This document shows, in pieces, positions 33,340-41,282 of a stretch of 64,000 bases of DNA. Under the pieces are notes generated by a model, which saw only the letters and a list, made by a program, of their open reading frames with translations, was not told the origin of the DNA and made no database searches. Source of the DNA: Phaeobacter bryozoorum (GTDB lineage: Bacteria > Pseudomonadota > Alphaproteobacteria > Rhodobacterales > Rhodobacteraceae). Every line of letters begins with the position of its first letter. Within the stretch, counting starts at the first letter, position 1. The stretch lies in NCBI RefSeq assembly GCF_041893525.1, contig NZ_CP169068.1, one strand, 5' to 3'. A program made the translations under genes and the position numbers.

Positions 33340-34521
33340 TCAGGCTGCGGCGGATTGAGCCGCGATTTCAGCCTCAAACGCCCATTCAAGCCAGGGCAGC
33401 ATGGCCTCGATATCAGAGGTTTCGACGGTGCCGCCGCACCAGATGCGCAGACCGGCAGGGGCATCCCGATAGGCGCCGATGTCCAAGGCGACATCTTCGG
33501 CTTCGAGACGTTTGGCAACAGCCTTGGCGAAGGCAGCACCATCTGCAATGCGCGCATCGGTGAACTTCAAGCAAACCGATGTATTGGAGCGGGTGGCAGG
33601 GTCGGCTGCCAGATTCGCAAGCCATGGCTTGGCGGCGCAGAAATTGAAGATTGCCTGTGCATTGGCGTTGGCGCGGGCCTTTAGCCCGTCAAGGCCGCCG
33701 ACGGACCGCGCCCAGTCCAGCGCGAGAAGATAATCCTCAACGGCGAGCATCGAGGGAGTGTTGATGGTCGCGCCTTTGAAAATACCGTCAATCAGCTTGC
33801 CGCCCTTGGTCAGGCGGAAAATCTTCGGCAGAGGCCAGGCGGGAGTGTAGCTTTCCAGTCGTTCAACCGCGCGGGGGCTGAGGATGATCATGCCGTGCGC
33901 CGCTTCGCCGCCCAGCACCTTCTGCCAGGAGAAGGTTGTCACATCCAGTTTGTCCCAAGGCAGATCCTGCGCGAAGGCGGCAGAGGTGGCGTCACAGATT
34001 GTGAGGCCCTCGCGATCAGCGGGGATCCAGTCGCCGTTTGGGACGCGCACACCGGAGGTGGTGCCATTCCAGGTGAAAACGACGTCCTTGGTGAAATCGA
34101 CTGTGGCCAGATCAACCAGCTCACCATAGTCAGCGGTCTTGACGGTGGCGTCCAGCTTCAGCTGTTTCACCACATCGGTCACCCATCCTGCGCCAAAGCT
34201 CTCCCAGGCCAGCATTTCGGTTCCGCGGGCGCCCAGCAGGTTCCACATTGCCATCTCGACCGCACCGGTGTCAGAAGCAGGAACGATCCCGATCTTATAG
34301 TCCGCTGGTACGCCGAGAATTTCGCGCGTGCCTTCGATCGCGGCCAGCAGCTTGTCCTTGCCGACAGCGACACGGTGGCTGCGTCCCAGAGGAGCGCCAG
34401 CAAGCTTGGTCAGATCAAATGCGGGGGGTTTGGCACAGGGGCCGGAGGAGAAACGCGGATTGGCAGGTCGCGCGGTAGGTTCGTGCACGGTTGCGTGCAA
34501 CGCCGGTTCTTCAATAGCCAT
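33340..34521 (-). CDS. serC: Phosphoserine aminotransferase
   Basis: 393 residues with AAGGA before the ATG. It is the PLP enzyme that turns 3-phosphohydroxypyruvate and glutamate into phosphoserine, the second step of serine synthesis. It is the alphaproteobacterial form: NPRFSSGPCAKPP, LGRSHRVAVGKDKL and IGIVPASDTGAVEMAMWNLL. The PLP lysine is in TTFSWQKVLGGEAAHGM. It leads the serC-serA operon, and a serC-leader-like RNA lies directly upstream. It also serves in PLP synthesis in many bacteria. Confidence 0.97.
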   Translation of the reverse strand: MAIEEPALHATVHEPTARPANPRFSSGPCAKPPAFDLTKLAGAPLGRSHRVAVGKDKLLAAIEGTREILGVPADYKIGIVPASDTGAVEMAMWNLLGARGTEMLAWESFGAGWVTDVVKQLKLDATVKTADYGELVDLATVDFTKDVVFTWNGTTSGVRVPNGDWIPADREGLTICDATSAAFAQDLPWDKLDVTTFSWQKVLGGEAAHGMIILSPRAVERLESYTPAWPLPKIFRLTKGGKLIDGIFKGATINTPSMLAVEDYLLALDWARSVGGLDGLKARANANAQAIFNFCAAKPWLANLAADPATRSNTSVCLKFTDARIADGAAFAKAVAKRLEAEDVALDIGAYRDAPAGLRIWCGGTVETSDIEAMLPWLEWAFEAEIAAQSAAA

Positions 34522-34527
34522 AATGCT

Positions 34528-34600
34528 ATCCTTCCAGATAAGCGCCTCTCGTTGGGGAGAGGTGTCCCGCTGATAGGGCTACTGGCTGAAATCCGGCTGG
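34528..34600 (-). ncRNA. serC leader-like cis-regulatory RNA
   Basis: On the minus strand, just before serC, GCGGGACA is followed by the hairpin CCTCTC-CCCAAC-GAGAGG (34545-34562), then GCGCTTATCTGGAAGGATA with the ribosome-binding site. Position, hairpin and flanking bases agree with my recollection of the alphaproteobacterial serC motif, a conserved leader of unknown mechanism found ahead of serC. No covariance search was possible. Confidence 0.6.
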
Positions 34601-34809
34601 GCAACAGGGAAAATGACAAATAGCGGCTATATCGGAATCAATAGCGACGCATTCTGACGCCTTTCGGAAACAGATGGCACGCTGGGCGGCGGGCGATGGC
34701 AATGTGAGACACCTGCGGCACAGTTGTGAGGGCAGGGTGGAATTGGGGGCTTGGCGATGGATGGCTTGCGGGCGTATGACGGGCGCATCCTTGCCCGATG
34801 GAGCTTGCC

Positions 34810-35685
34810 ATGTTTGTCGCCACCCTGCTTTGCAATCCGCAAACCCCCTGCCTTGCACCCGCGCTAACCGAATTGCTGCGCAATGCCTGGGGGGGAGGTG
34901 ATGTGCAGTGGCTGGCACCGGATATTGCGGCTGAATTCTCTCTGCAGGTGCGGCCGGATAATCACTGGGACGTTTGGGCGGATCTGCAGGATCTCGGCGT
35001 GGATCTGGTGATCCAGCCGACAGCGGGGCGCCGGAAGAAAATGCTGCTGGCGGATATGGACTCCACCATGATCCAGCAGGAGTGCATTGACGAACTGGCC
35101 GAAGAGGCCGGTGTGGGTGCGCAGGTGAAGGAGATCACGGCGCGGGCCATGAACGGTGAGCTGGATTTCGACGGTGCCCTGCGGGAGCGTGTCGCGCTGC
35201 TGAAAGGTTTGCCCGTCGCGGTGATTGATCAGGTTCTGGATCGCCGTATCACGCTGATGCCGGGCGGCCCCACGCTGCTGGCAACGATGAAAGCCGATGG
35301 AGCCTATGCCGCCCTGGTGTCTGGTGGTTTTACCGCCTTTACCGAATGCGTTTCGGATCGGTTGGGGTTTGATGAGAACCGGGCAAACACGCTGCTTGTG
35401 GCGGATGGCGTCCTCAGCGGTGAGGTCGGTATGCCGATCCTAGGGCGGGCCGCCAAGGTCGACGCACTAGAGCAGATCACTGCGCGTCTGGGATTGACCG
35501 AGGCGGATGTCATGGCGGTTGGCGATGGTGCGAATGATCTTGGCATGTTGGGGCGTGCCGGTGCAGGTGTAGCACTCCATGCCAAACCATCGGTTGCCGC
35601 AGAATGCGACATTCGTATCAACCACGGTGACCTGACGGCGCTTCTTTATATTCAGGGCTATGCCCTGAGCGATTTCAAAGGCTGA
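34810..35685 (+). CDS. serB: Phosphoserine phosphatase
   Basis: 291 residues from the ATG at 34810, preceded by GGAG; an ATG four codons earlier (34798) is the alternative. It removes phosphate from phosphoserine, the last step of serine synthesis. It is a HAD hydrolase: LLADMDSTMIQQE (nucleophile Asp82), ALVSGGFTAF (Ser), and VMAVGDGANDLGMLGRAG (metal Asp). The first 70 residues form a short N-terminal domain. It diverges from serC-serA, so the three enzymes form one divergent unit. The TauE/SafE-like gene follows by four bases. Confidence 0.96.
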   Translation: MFVATLLCNPQTPCLAPALTELLRNAWGGGDVQWLAPDIAAEFSLQVRPDNHWDVWADLQDLGVDLVIQPTAGRRKKMLLADMDSTMIQQECIDELAEEAGVGAQVKEITARAMNGELDFDGALRERVALLKGLPVAVIDQVLDRRITLMPGGPTLLATMKADGAYAALVSGGFTAFTECVSDRLGFDENRANTLLVADGVLSGEVGMPILGRAAKVDALEQITARLGLTEADVMAVGDGANDLGMLGRAGAGVALHAKPSVAAECDIRINHGDLTALLYIQGYALSDFKG

Positions 35686-35689
35686 TATT

Positions 35690-36448
35690 ATGTTCGAGGT
35701 TGGGTTTGAAGTCCTGCTGCTGTTGCTGGCAGCAGGGTTTGCGGCTGGGTTCATTGATGCCATAGCCGGTGGCGGCGGGTTGATCACGGTGCCAGTTTTG
35801 CTCTTGGCTGGGGCCAACCCAATCACCGCCCTTGCCACCAACAAGATTCAGGGATTGTTCGGGGCGGCCACCGCTGCCCTCAGCTATGCGCGCGGCGGTC
35901 ACGTCGATTTGCGCGGGCAGGCTGGATCTGCGCTGATTGCAGGTATTGCGTCAATCTGCGGCGCGCTGTTGATTTCGGTGCTGCCGACGACGTGGATCCG
36001 GTGGATCCTACCGCTGTTGCTGATCGGAATTGCCGTGTTCTTTGCCACCAAGAAGGGGCTTGATGACAGCGATCGGGCGCGGCGCCTGTCGCCAGCGATA
36101 TTTGCTGCCATCATCGTGCCGCTCTGCGGTTTCTACGACGGGTTGCTGGGGCCGGGTGCTGGCAGCTTCTACATGCTTGGTTTTGTGTCTCTGGCCGGGC
36201 TTGGCATCCTGCGTGCGACGGCACATACGAAACTACTGAATTTCGCGTCCAATGCCGGAGCACTGCTGGCCTTTGCTTTTGTTGCGACGCCATGGTGGGG
36301 CGTTGGATTGGCGATGGGTATCGCGCAGATCGCCGGTGCCCGGGTCGGTGCCGGGTTGGCGCAGAAGCAGGGCGCTCGCATGATAAAGCTATTGCTGGTT
36401 CTGACCTCAGTTGTTCTGGCGCTGCGGCTGCTGTGGGACATGCTGTGA
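35690..36448 (+). CDS. TSUP-family membrane protein (TauE/SafE sulfite exporter-like)
   Basis: 252 residues with about eight hydrophobic segments. The first is VLLLLLAAGFAAGFIDAIAGGGGLI, containing the family hallmark GFIDAIAGGGG; the second half repeats it with GFYDGLLGPGAGSFYMLGFV. Members move sulfite, sulfonates or other small organic anions out of or into the cell. It is four bases after serB and so probably co-transcribed, but a link to serine is unknown. Confidence 0.9.
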   Translation: MFEVGFEVLLLLLAAGFAAGFIDAIAGGGGLITVPVLLLAGANPITALATNKIQGLFGAATAALSYARGGHVDLRGQAGSALIAGIASICGALLISVLPTTWIRWILPLLLIGIAVFFATKKGLDDSDRARRLSPAIFAAIIVPLCGFYDGLLGPGAGSFYMLGFVSLAGLGILRATAHTKLLNFASNAGALLAFAFVATPWWGVGLAMGIAQIAGARVGAGLAQKQGARMIKLLLVLTSVVLALRLLWDML

Positions 36449-36522
36449 TCTTCTGAACGTCGGCGTCAACGCGGCAAGACGGGATCACGACACTGCTGCG
36501 ATGAAATTTAACCTATCCATTA

Positions 36523-36540
36523 ATTAACCCATGTGTTAAT
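36523..36540. promoter_or_regulatory. Candidate ArsR operator ATTAAC-N6-GTTAAT
   Basis: A perfect inverted repeat with six-base arms lies seven bases before the ATG of the ArsR-type gene, in an AT-rich stretch. Size and place suit autoregulation by an ArsR-type repressor. Confidence 0.55.
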
Positions 36541-36547
36541 ATTTGGT

Positions 36548-36868
36548 ATGACTCCATTACTCAAATCATTCTCCGCCCTCTCTGACGGCACGCGTATGGC
36601 CATCATCGAACAGCTGATGGAACACGGAGAGCTGCCAGCCGGTGATCTGGTGCGGGGATCGGGCATCACTGCGCCGGCGATCTCGCGCCATCTCAAGGTA
36701 TTGCGTGAGGCTGGATTGGTGGCGCAGCGCGCCGATGGGACACGCCGATTGTATTCAGCGCGGCCAGAGGGACTGAAGCTGATCGCAGACTGGACCCTGT
36801 CGCGGCAATCGTTCTGGCAAAGCAGCCTCGATCGGCTGGAAGCAGCACTAAGGGAGGAAATGGAATGA
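36548..36868 (+). CDS. ArsR-family transcriptional regulator
   Basis: 106 residues from the ATG at 36548. It is a single winged-helix domain: LLKSFSALSDGTRMAIIEQL, AGDLVRGSGITAPAISRHL (recognition helix) and RADGTRRLYSARPEGLKLI. No metal-binding cysteine pair typical of arsenic sensors is seen, so it belongs to the group that regulates adjacent SRPBCC genes. Its TGA overlaps the ATG of the next gene (ATGA). No strong ribosome-binding site precedes the ATG, so a leaderless or weakly translated message is possible. Confidence 0.92.
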   Translation: MTPLLKSFSALSDGTRMAIIEQLMEHGELPAGDLVRGSGITAPAISRHLKVLREAGLVAQRADGTRRLYSARPEGLKLIADWTLSRQSFWQSSLDRLEAALREEME

Positions 36869-37293
36869 CGGATTTGCGCTTGGAACGCGAATTCCAGGTG
36901 TCGCCGGACCGGCTGTTTGCCTGGATCAGCGATACCGAGAAGCTCCTGCAATGGTGGGGACCAGAGGGGCTGACCGTGCCTGAGCATACGCTGAATTTCC
37001 GTCAGGAGGGGCCGTGGTTCACGGTCATGATGAATGCCGATGGAGACCGTTATCATGTCTCAGGCGTGGTCACCCATGTGCGTCCGCCGCAGTCGATCGG
37101 ATTTACCTGGGCGTGGCACGACGAAGCAGGCGCGCGCGGGCACGAAAGCCATGTCACCCTCACCGTTGAAGCTATTGAGACGGGTACTCGGCTGATTGTT
37201 GATCATCGGGATCTGGACAACTCGGAGATGGCCGAAAACCATCGGGTCGGATGGGAATCGTCTCTGCGAAAACTGGTGTCCAAGCTCCCGTGA
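36865..37293 (+). CDS. SRPBCC (Aha1/START-like) domain protein
   Basis: 142 residues. LEREFQVSPDRLFAWISDTEKLLQWWGPEG at the N-terminus and the C-terminal GWESSLRKLVSKL mark the AHSA1 group. The helix-grip fold holds a hydrophobic pocket and has no fixed catalytic residues. It is coupled to the ArsR gene by a four-base overlap, a very common bacterial pair whose ligand is usually unknown. Confidence 0.92.
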   Translation: MTDLRLEREFQVSPDRLFAWISDTEKLLQWWGPEGLTVPEHTLNFRQEGPWFTVMMNADGDRYHVSGVVTHVRPPQSIGFTWAWHDEAGARGHESHVTLTVEAIETGTRLIVDHRDLDNSEMAENHRVGWESSLRKLVSKLP

Positions 37294-37355
37294 TTGCGGG
37301 CTTGCGACAATGAGAAGCTGTTTTAATGAAGACCTAAACAGGGGAGGAGTACCCA

Positions 37356-37670
37356 ATGCCACAGTTCATTTTTGCATATCACGGCGGCAAGACACCGGAG
37401 ACACCGGAAGAGGGCGCCAAGGTCATGGATGCCTGGAAAACCTGGATGGGCGGGATGGGCGACGCGCTTGTCGTGCCGGGGAATCCTGTCGGCATGTCAA
37501 AGACGGTTCAGAAGTCGGGCGTCGCGGACAACGGTGGTGCCAATCCGCTGTCCGGCTATTCCGTGGTCGAAGCGGTTGACATAGATGCCGCCTGTAAAAT
37601 GGCCAATGGCTGCCCGATGGTGACCAGCGGTGATGGTTCTGTTGAGGTCGCCGAAATCATCGAAATGTGA
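37356..37670 (+). CDS. YCII/DGPF-domain protein
   Basis: 104 residues after a good AGGGGAGGAG site. A small ferredoxin-like fold: MPQFIFAYHGGKTPETPEEG at the start and GYSVVEAVDIDAACKMANGCP near the end match the YCII-related (DGPF) family. It often sits with ArsR and SRPBCC genes, as here. Some members are seen beside ECF sigma factors. No reaction is established for this group. Confidence 0.88.
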   Translation: MPQFIFAYHGGKTPETPEEGAKVMDAWKTWMGGMGDALVVPGNPVGMSKTVQKSGVADNGGANPLSGYSVVEAVDIDAACKMANGCPMVTSGDGSVEVAEIIEM

Positions 37671-37700
37671 CCACATATAGCTGTCTTGGAACACGCCTTT

Positions 37701-37740
37701 GATTGCCCCGGTCCGCGTTCTGCGTGCCGGGGCAATCTTT
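37701..37740. terminator. Bidirectional terminator between the YCII gene and asparaginase
   Basis: GATTGCCCCGG and CCGGGGCAATC form a perfect 11-pair stem with a 15-base loop, followed by TTT on the plus strand and by AAA-complement bases on the other. It serves both converging transcripts. Confidence 0.8.
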
Positions 37741-37742
37741 GG

Positions 37743-38741
37743 TCAGAACTGCATTTCAGCCGAGGGCCGGATCGAACCACAGTCGATGCCTCGGCGATTG
37801 ATCAGGGGGGCGTTGCGATATTTCAGTGTTGCCGGATGGTCGGCATCCAGAACGCCGAGCCCCACCAGAATGCTTGCAATTGCGCATTCGCTGGCGCGGG
37901 TGGCACCGTCGGTGATCTTCAGCGCCACACCCAGTTTCTGTTCGGGCAGGATGGCGATGAAGACGGCTTCAGCGCCGGTTTTGATCGCGACCTTGCCGCC
38001 CATCGCACGCATAAGGTTGGTGCAGGCGCGGGTTTCGCCAGCGACCAGTTCGGGATGCGCTGTCATCGCGGCCACCAGCTGCTGCGCGGCATCGGCATCG
38101 CGGTCCGAACGGTCAGAGGCGGAGGCAAACCAGGCCATCGCCCGTGCCAGACCCTTCACGGAGGTTGCGAAATTCGGCGCTGAGCACCCGTCGATGCCAT
38201 AGCCAGGGCTGGATTCGTCGGTCACCTGCTCAAAGGCGCTGCGGCAGGCCTGCTGTACCGGATGGTCAATCTCTACATATTCGGGTCCGGCCCCCAGGTG
38301 CTGGGACAGCGTCAGAAAGCCTGCATGCTTGCCGGAGCAGTTATTGTGAACCTGACACGGGCTTGTATCGGTTTTGATCAGCGCGTTTCGCGCCGGAATA
38401 TCGTCTGGCAGCTGCGGGCCACAGCGGAAATCATGATCGGTCATCGACAGCTGATCCAGCCAGGCGTTGACGCGGCTGGTGTGGATCTCGGCGCCATTGT
38501 GCGAAGCACAGGCGAGGGCGAGCTGCTCAGAGGTCAGCCCGTATTTTGCCGCTGCGCCCGATGTGATCAGAGGCAGCGCCTGGATCATCTTGGCGGAACT
38601 GCGCGGGTAAATAATCGCGTCGGGATCGCCCCAGCTGCGCACGATCTCTTCCTTGGCGTTACAGACAACGGCATGGCCCAGATGCAGGCTTTCCAAGAGC
38701 GGACCGCGCCACACTTCAGTCATCGGTACGGGTTTGGTCAT
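37743..38741 (-). CDS. L-asparaginase II family (Rhizobium-type) protein
   Basis: 332 residues from the ATG at 38741, with AGGAAAGG upstream. MTEVWRGPLLESLHLGHAVV, YPRSSAKMIQALPLI, ACASHNGAEIH and HNNCSGKHAGFL match the inducible asparaginase of Rhizobium etli, a family unrelated to E. coli asparaginases. Ser/Lys of RSSAK and the cysteine near CSGKH are conserved in it. It would convert asparagine to aspartate and ammonia in the cytoplasm; no signal peptide is seen. Confidence 0.9.
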   Translation of the reverse strand: MTKPVPMTEVWRGPLLESLHLGHAVVCNAKEEIVRSWGDPDAIIYPRSSAKMIQALPLITSGAAAKYGLTSEQLALACASHNGAEIHTSRVNAWLDQLSMTDHDFRCGPQLPDDIPARNALIKTDTSPCQVHNNCSGKHAGFLTLSQHLGAGPEYVEIDHPVQQACRSAFEQVTDESSPGYGIDGCSAPNFATSVKGLARAMAWFASASDRSDRDADAAQQLVAAMTAHPELVAGETRACTNLMRAMGGKVAIKTGAEAVFIAILPEQKLGVALKITDGATRASECAIASILVGLGVLDADHPATLKYRNAPLINRRGIDCGSIRPSAEMQF

Positions 38742-38915
38742 CACAAAACGCCTTTCCTGTTGGCAATTTCCCGCCAAAACGGGCTTTCACACGTGGCGAT
38801 AGTTACGATAGTGTGTATGAGTACACAAGCGAGGGGATCGGGACCAGACGGCGAAGGTAACGCCGCATGTACCCTGGCTTATTTGAGGTAACGACAGTCT
38901 TTGGAGTTGGGACAA

Positions 38916-39446
38916 ATGGCATCAAAACTCGTCCGCTGCGTCGCGGGCCTGTGTCTGGCCGCAATGGCCACCAGCGCATCCGCACAGCAGGCAGAATCTG
39001 ACAATCGCGTCGCGAGCAATGTCGACTGGAGCGTGTTTCAAGGCGAAAGTCCCAAGGAATGCTGGGGTGTCTCCGCTCCGAAAGAGACCGTAAACACCCG
39101 TGACGGCCGCGTGAAAGCCGTGCGTCGTGGCAAGATCCAACTGTTCGTTTTCTATCGGCCAGAAACCGGCGACAAGGGGCAGGTGACTTTCACCGGCGGC
39201 TATCCCTTTGCGCCGGGCTCAACCGTGAATCTCGCAGTGGGCGATACCGAATTTGAGCTGTTCACAGAGGGTGAGTGGGCCTGGCCTGCAACGGCTGCGG
39301 ATGACGCCAAGATCATCACCGCGATGAAACGTGGCGCGCAGGCTGTTCTGACAGCCCGGTCCGCACGTGGGACACAGACCAAGGACACGTTCTCGCTCCT
39401 GGGCTTTACCGCCGCGGTCGAGGACGCCGAAAAACGCTGTAACTGA
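38916..39446 (+). CDS. Invasion-associated locus B (IalB) family secreted protein
   Basis: 176 residues from the ATG at 38916; a TTG at 38901 is the alternative. A signal peptide is cut after about residue 24 (LAAMATSASA). The mature domain, with KECWGVSAPKETVNTRDG, IQLFVFYRP and a C-terminal cysteine (AEKRCN), matches the IalB family of alphaproteobacteria. The two cysteines probably pair. The name comes from Bartonella invasion; in marine bacteria the role is unknown. Confidence 0.88.
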   Translation: MASKLVRCVAGLCLAAMATSASAQQAESDNRVASNVDWSVFQGESPKECWGVSAPKETVNTRDGRVKAVRRGKIQLFVFYRPETGDKGQVTFTGGYPFAPGSTVNLAVGDTEFELFTEGEWAWPATAADDAKIITAMKRGAQAVLTARSARGTQTKDTFSLLGFTAAVEDAEKRCN

Positions 39447-39587
39447 TTGCGCTCGGCGGTCGCCCCCAGAGCGTCGCGCACATGCGAGGAGACCCGGCCT
39501 GCATCCGGGTTTTGAGCTGTCGAACGGGTCGGAGGTGTTTTGCCCGGCCCGATAACATCTGTCATGACACCCTAGGAGTTCCACATC

Positions 39588-39971
39588 ATGCGGCGCCACA
39601 TCGTCACACTCGCCTTGGCATTGCCGTTGCCGGTTCTGGCGGATCCTGCAATGGAATGCAGCGGTGCTGTTTCTCAGGTTGACCTGCGCAGCTGCCTTGA
39701 GGCGGATGAAACCCGCGCCAATATGGCTCTTTCACAGGCGTTTGATTATGCCCGCAATACGATGGCCGAACTTGATGATACCACCGGACGACCTGCCGCA
39801 ATCCCTGCACTGGAGGCGGGGCAGGCATCCTGGGAGACGTTCCGTGACGATCATTGCGCGTTTGTCGGGGAGACCTTTGCCGGCGGTTCGGGAACCGGTA
39901 TCGCGGTTCTATCCTGTCGTATTGGCCTGACACGGGATCGGGTCGACGCGCTGATGGATTACGCCCGGTAA
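39588..39971 (+). CDS. LprI/DUF1311-like secreted protein
   Basis: 127 residues. A short signal peptide (ALALPLPVLA) precedes a helical domain with four cysteines: MECSGAVSQVDLRSCLEADE, DDHCAFVG and LSCRIGLTRDR. That pattern, with SWETFRDDHC, is the lysozyme-inhibitor LprI N-terminal family. It is periplasmic and may be disulfide-bonded. The lysozyme-inhibitor role is known for M. tuberculosis LprI and is not proven here. Confidence 0.85.
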   Translation: MRRHIVTLALALPLPVLADPAMECSGAVSQVDLRSCLEADETRANMALSQAFDYARNTMAELDDTTGRPAAIPALEAGQASWETFRDDHCAFVGETFAGGSGTGIAVLSCRIGLTRDRVDALMDYAR

Positions 39972-40067
39972 GAGAGTGCCGAAGCAAAATCGGGAGGATT
40001 CCTTTTGATCTTTGGCAAGAATCCTATATAGAGCCGCATCCACCCAAACAGACCGAGTCTTTTTGCC

Positions 40068-41252
40068 ATGACCGCCAATGCGCCGATCACCCAGGACGTC
40101 CTGACCCTGCCTCGCAAGATGCCTGAGGGCGGCAAGATCAATCTAGTAGGTCTGACCCGCGACCAGTTGCGGGAAACACTGATCGCACATGGTACGCCGG
40201 AAAAGCAGGCCAAAATGCGGGTCGGGCAGATCTGGCAGTGGATCTATCAATGGGGCAAGCGCGACTTTGCGGAGATGACGAATCTCGCAAAGGCTTATCG
40301 CGCGCAGCTGGACGAGCATTTTGAAATCGCGATTCCCGAGGTGGTGAGCAAACAGGTCTCTACCGATGGCACGCGCAAGTATCTGGTGCGTATCGCTGGC
40401 GGCCATGAGGTCGAGGTGGTCTACATCCCTGAGGAAGGGCGCGGTACACTGTGTATTTCCTCGCAGGTGGGCTGCACCCTGACCTGTTCGTTCTGCCATA
40501 CCGGCACGCAGAAACTGGTCCGTAACCTGACGGCGGCCGAGATCGTTGGCCAAATCATGATGGCGCGTGACGATCTGGACGAATGGCCGGTTCCCGGCGC
40601 GCCCAAGGATGAGACGCGCTTGCTGTCGAATATCGTGCTGATGGGGATGGGAGAGCCGCTCTACAACTTTGACAACGTGCGCGACGCGATGAAGATCGCG
40701 ATGGACCCCGAGGGGATCAGCCTGTCGCGGCGTCGCATTACCCTGTCAACTTCCGGTGTGGTGCCGGAAATCGCGCGCACGGCCGAGGAAATCGGCTGCC
40801 TGCTGGCTGTGTCCTTTCATGCGACCACCGATGAGGTGCGCGACAAACTGGTACCGATCAACAAACGCTGGAATATCGAAACACTTCTGGACGCGCTCCG
40901 CGCCTATCCGCGCCTGACCAATTCGGAGCGGATCACTTTTGAATATGTGATGTTGAACGGCGTGAATGACAGCGACGAAGACGCCCATCGTCTGGTTGAG
41001 CTGATTGATGGGATCCCGGCGAAGGTCAATCTGATCCCATTCAATGAATGGCCAGGTTCGCCCTATACGCGTTCGTCAAACAACCGGATTCACGCCTTTG
41101 CCAACATCATTTATCAGGCCGGCTATGCCTCTCCGATCCGTACACCACGGGGTGAGGACATTCTGGCGGCCTGTGGTCAGTTGAAATCGGCTACCGAGCG
41201 TGCGCGCAAGAGCCGTAAACAGATTGAGGCCGAGGCGGGGCTAAACCCCTGA
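40068..41252 (+). CDS. rlmN: Dual-specificity rRNA/tRNA adenine-C2 methyltransferase RlmN
   Basis: 394 residues. It is a radical SAM enzyme that methylates C2 of A2503 in 23S rRNA and A37 in some tRNAs. The [4Fe-4S] cysteines are in GCTLTCSFCHTG (Cys136, Cys140, Cys143). The methyl-carrying cysteine is likely the one in DILAACGQLK near the C-terminus. NIVLMGMGEPLYNFDNV and ITLSTSGVVPEIART are typical. The N-terminal domain (VGQIWQWIYQWGKRDFAEM) is the RNA-binding part. Length is normal. Confidence 0.97.
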   Translation: MTANAPITQDVLTLPRKMPEGGKINLVGLTRDQLRETLIAHGTPEKQAKMRVGQIWQWIYQWGKRDFAEMTNLAKAYRAQLDEHFEIAIPEVVSKQVSTDGTRKYLVRIAGGHEVEVVYIPEEGRGTLCISSQVGCTLTCSFCHTGTQKLVRNLTAAEIVGQIMMARDDLDEWPVPGAPKDETRLLSNIVLMGMGEPLYNFDNVRDAMKIAMDPEGISLSRRRITLSTSGVVPEIARTAEEIGCLLAVSFHATTDEVRDKLVPINKRWNIETLLDALRAYPRLTNSERITFEYVMLNGVNDSDEDAHRLVELIDGIPAKVNLIPFNEWPGSPYTRSSNNRIHAFANIIYQAGYASPIRTPRGEDILAACGQLKSATERARKSRKQIEAEAGLNP

Positions 41253-41282
41253 CCTCGACCTCCAGGCAGGTCCCCGGCTGCC

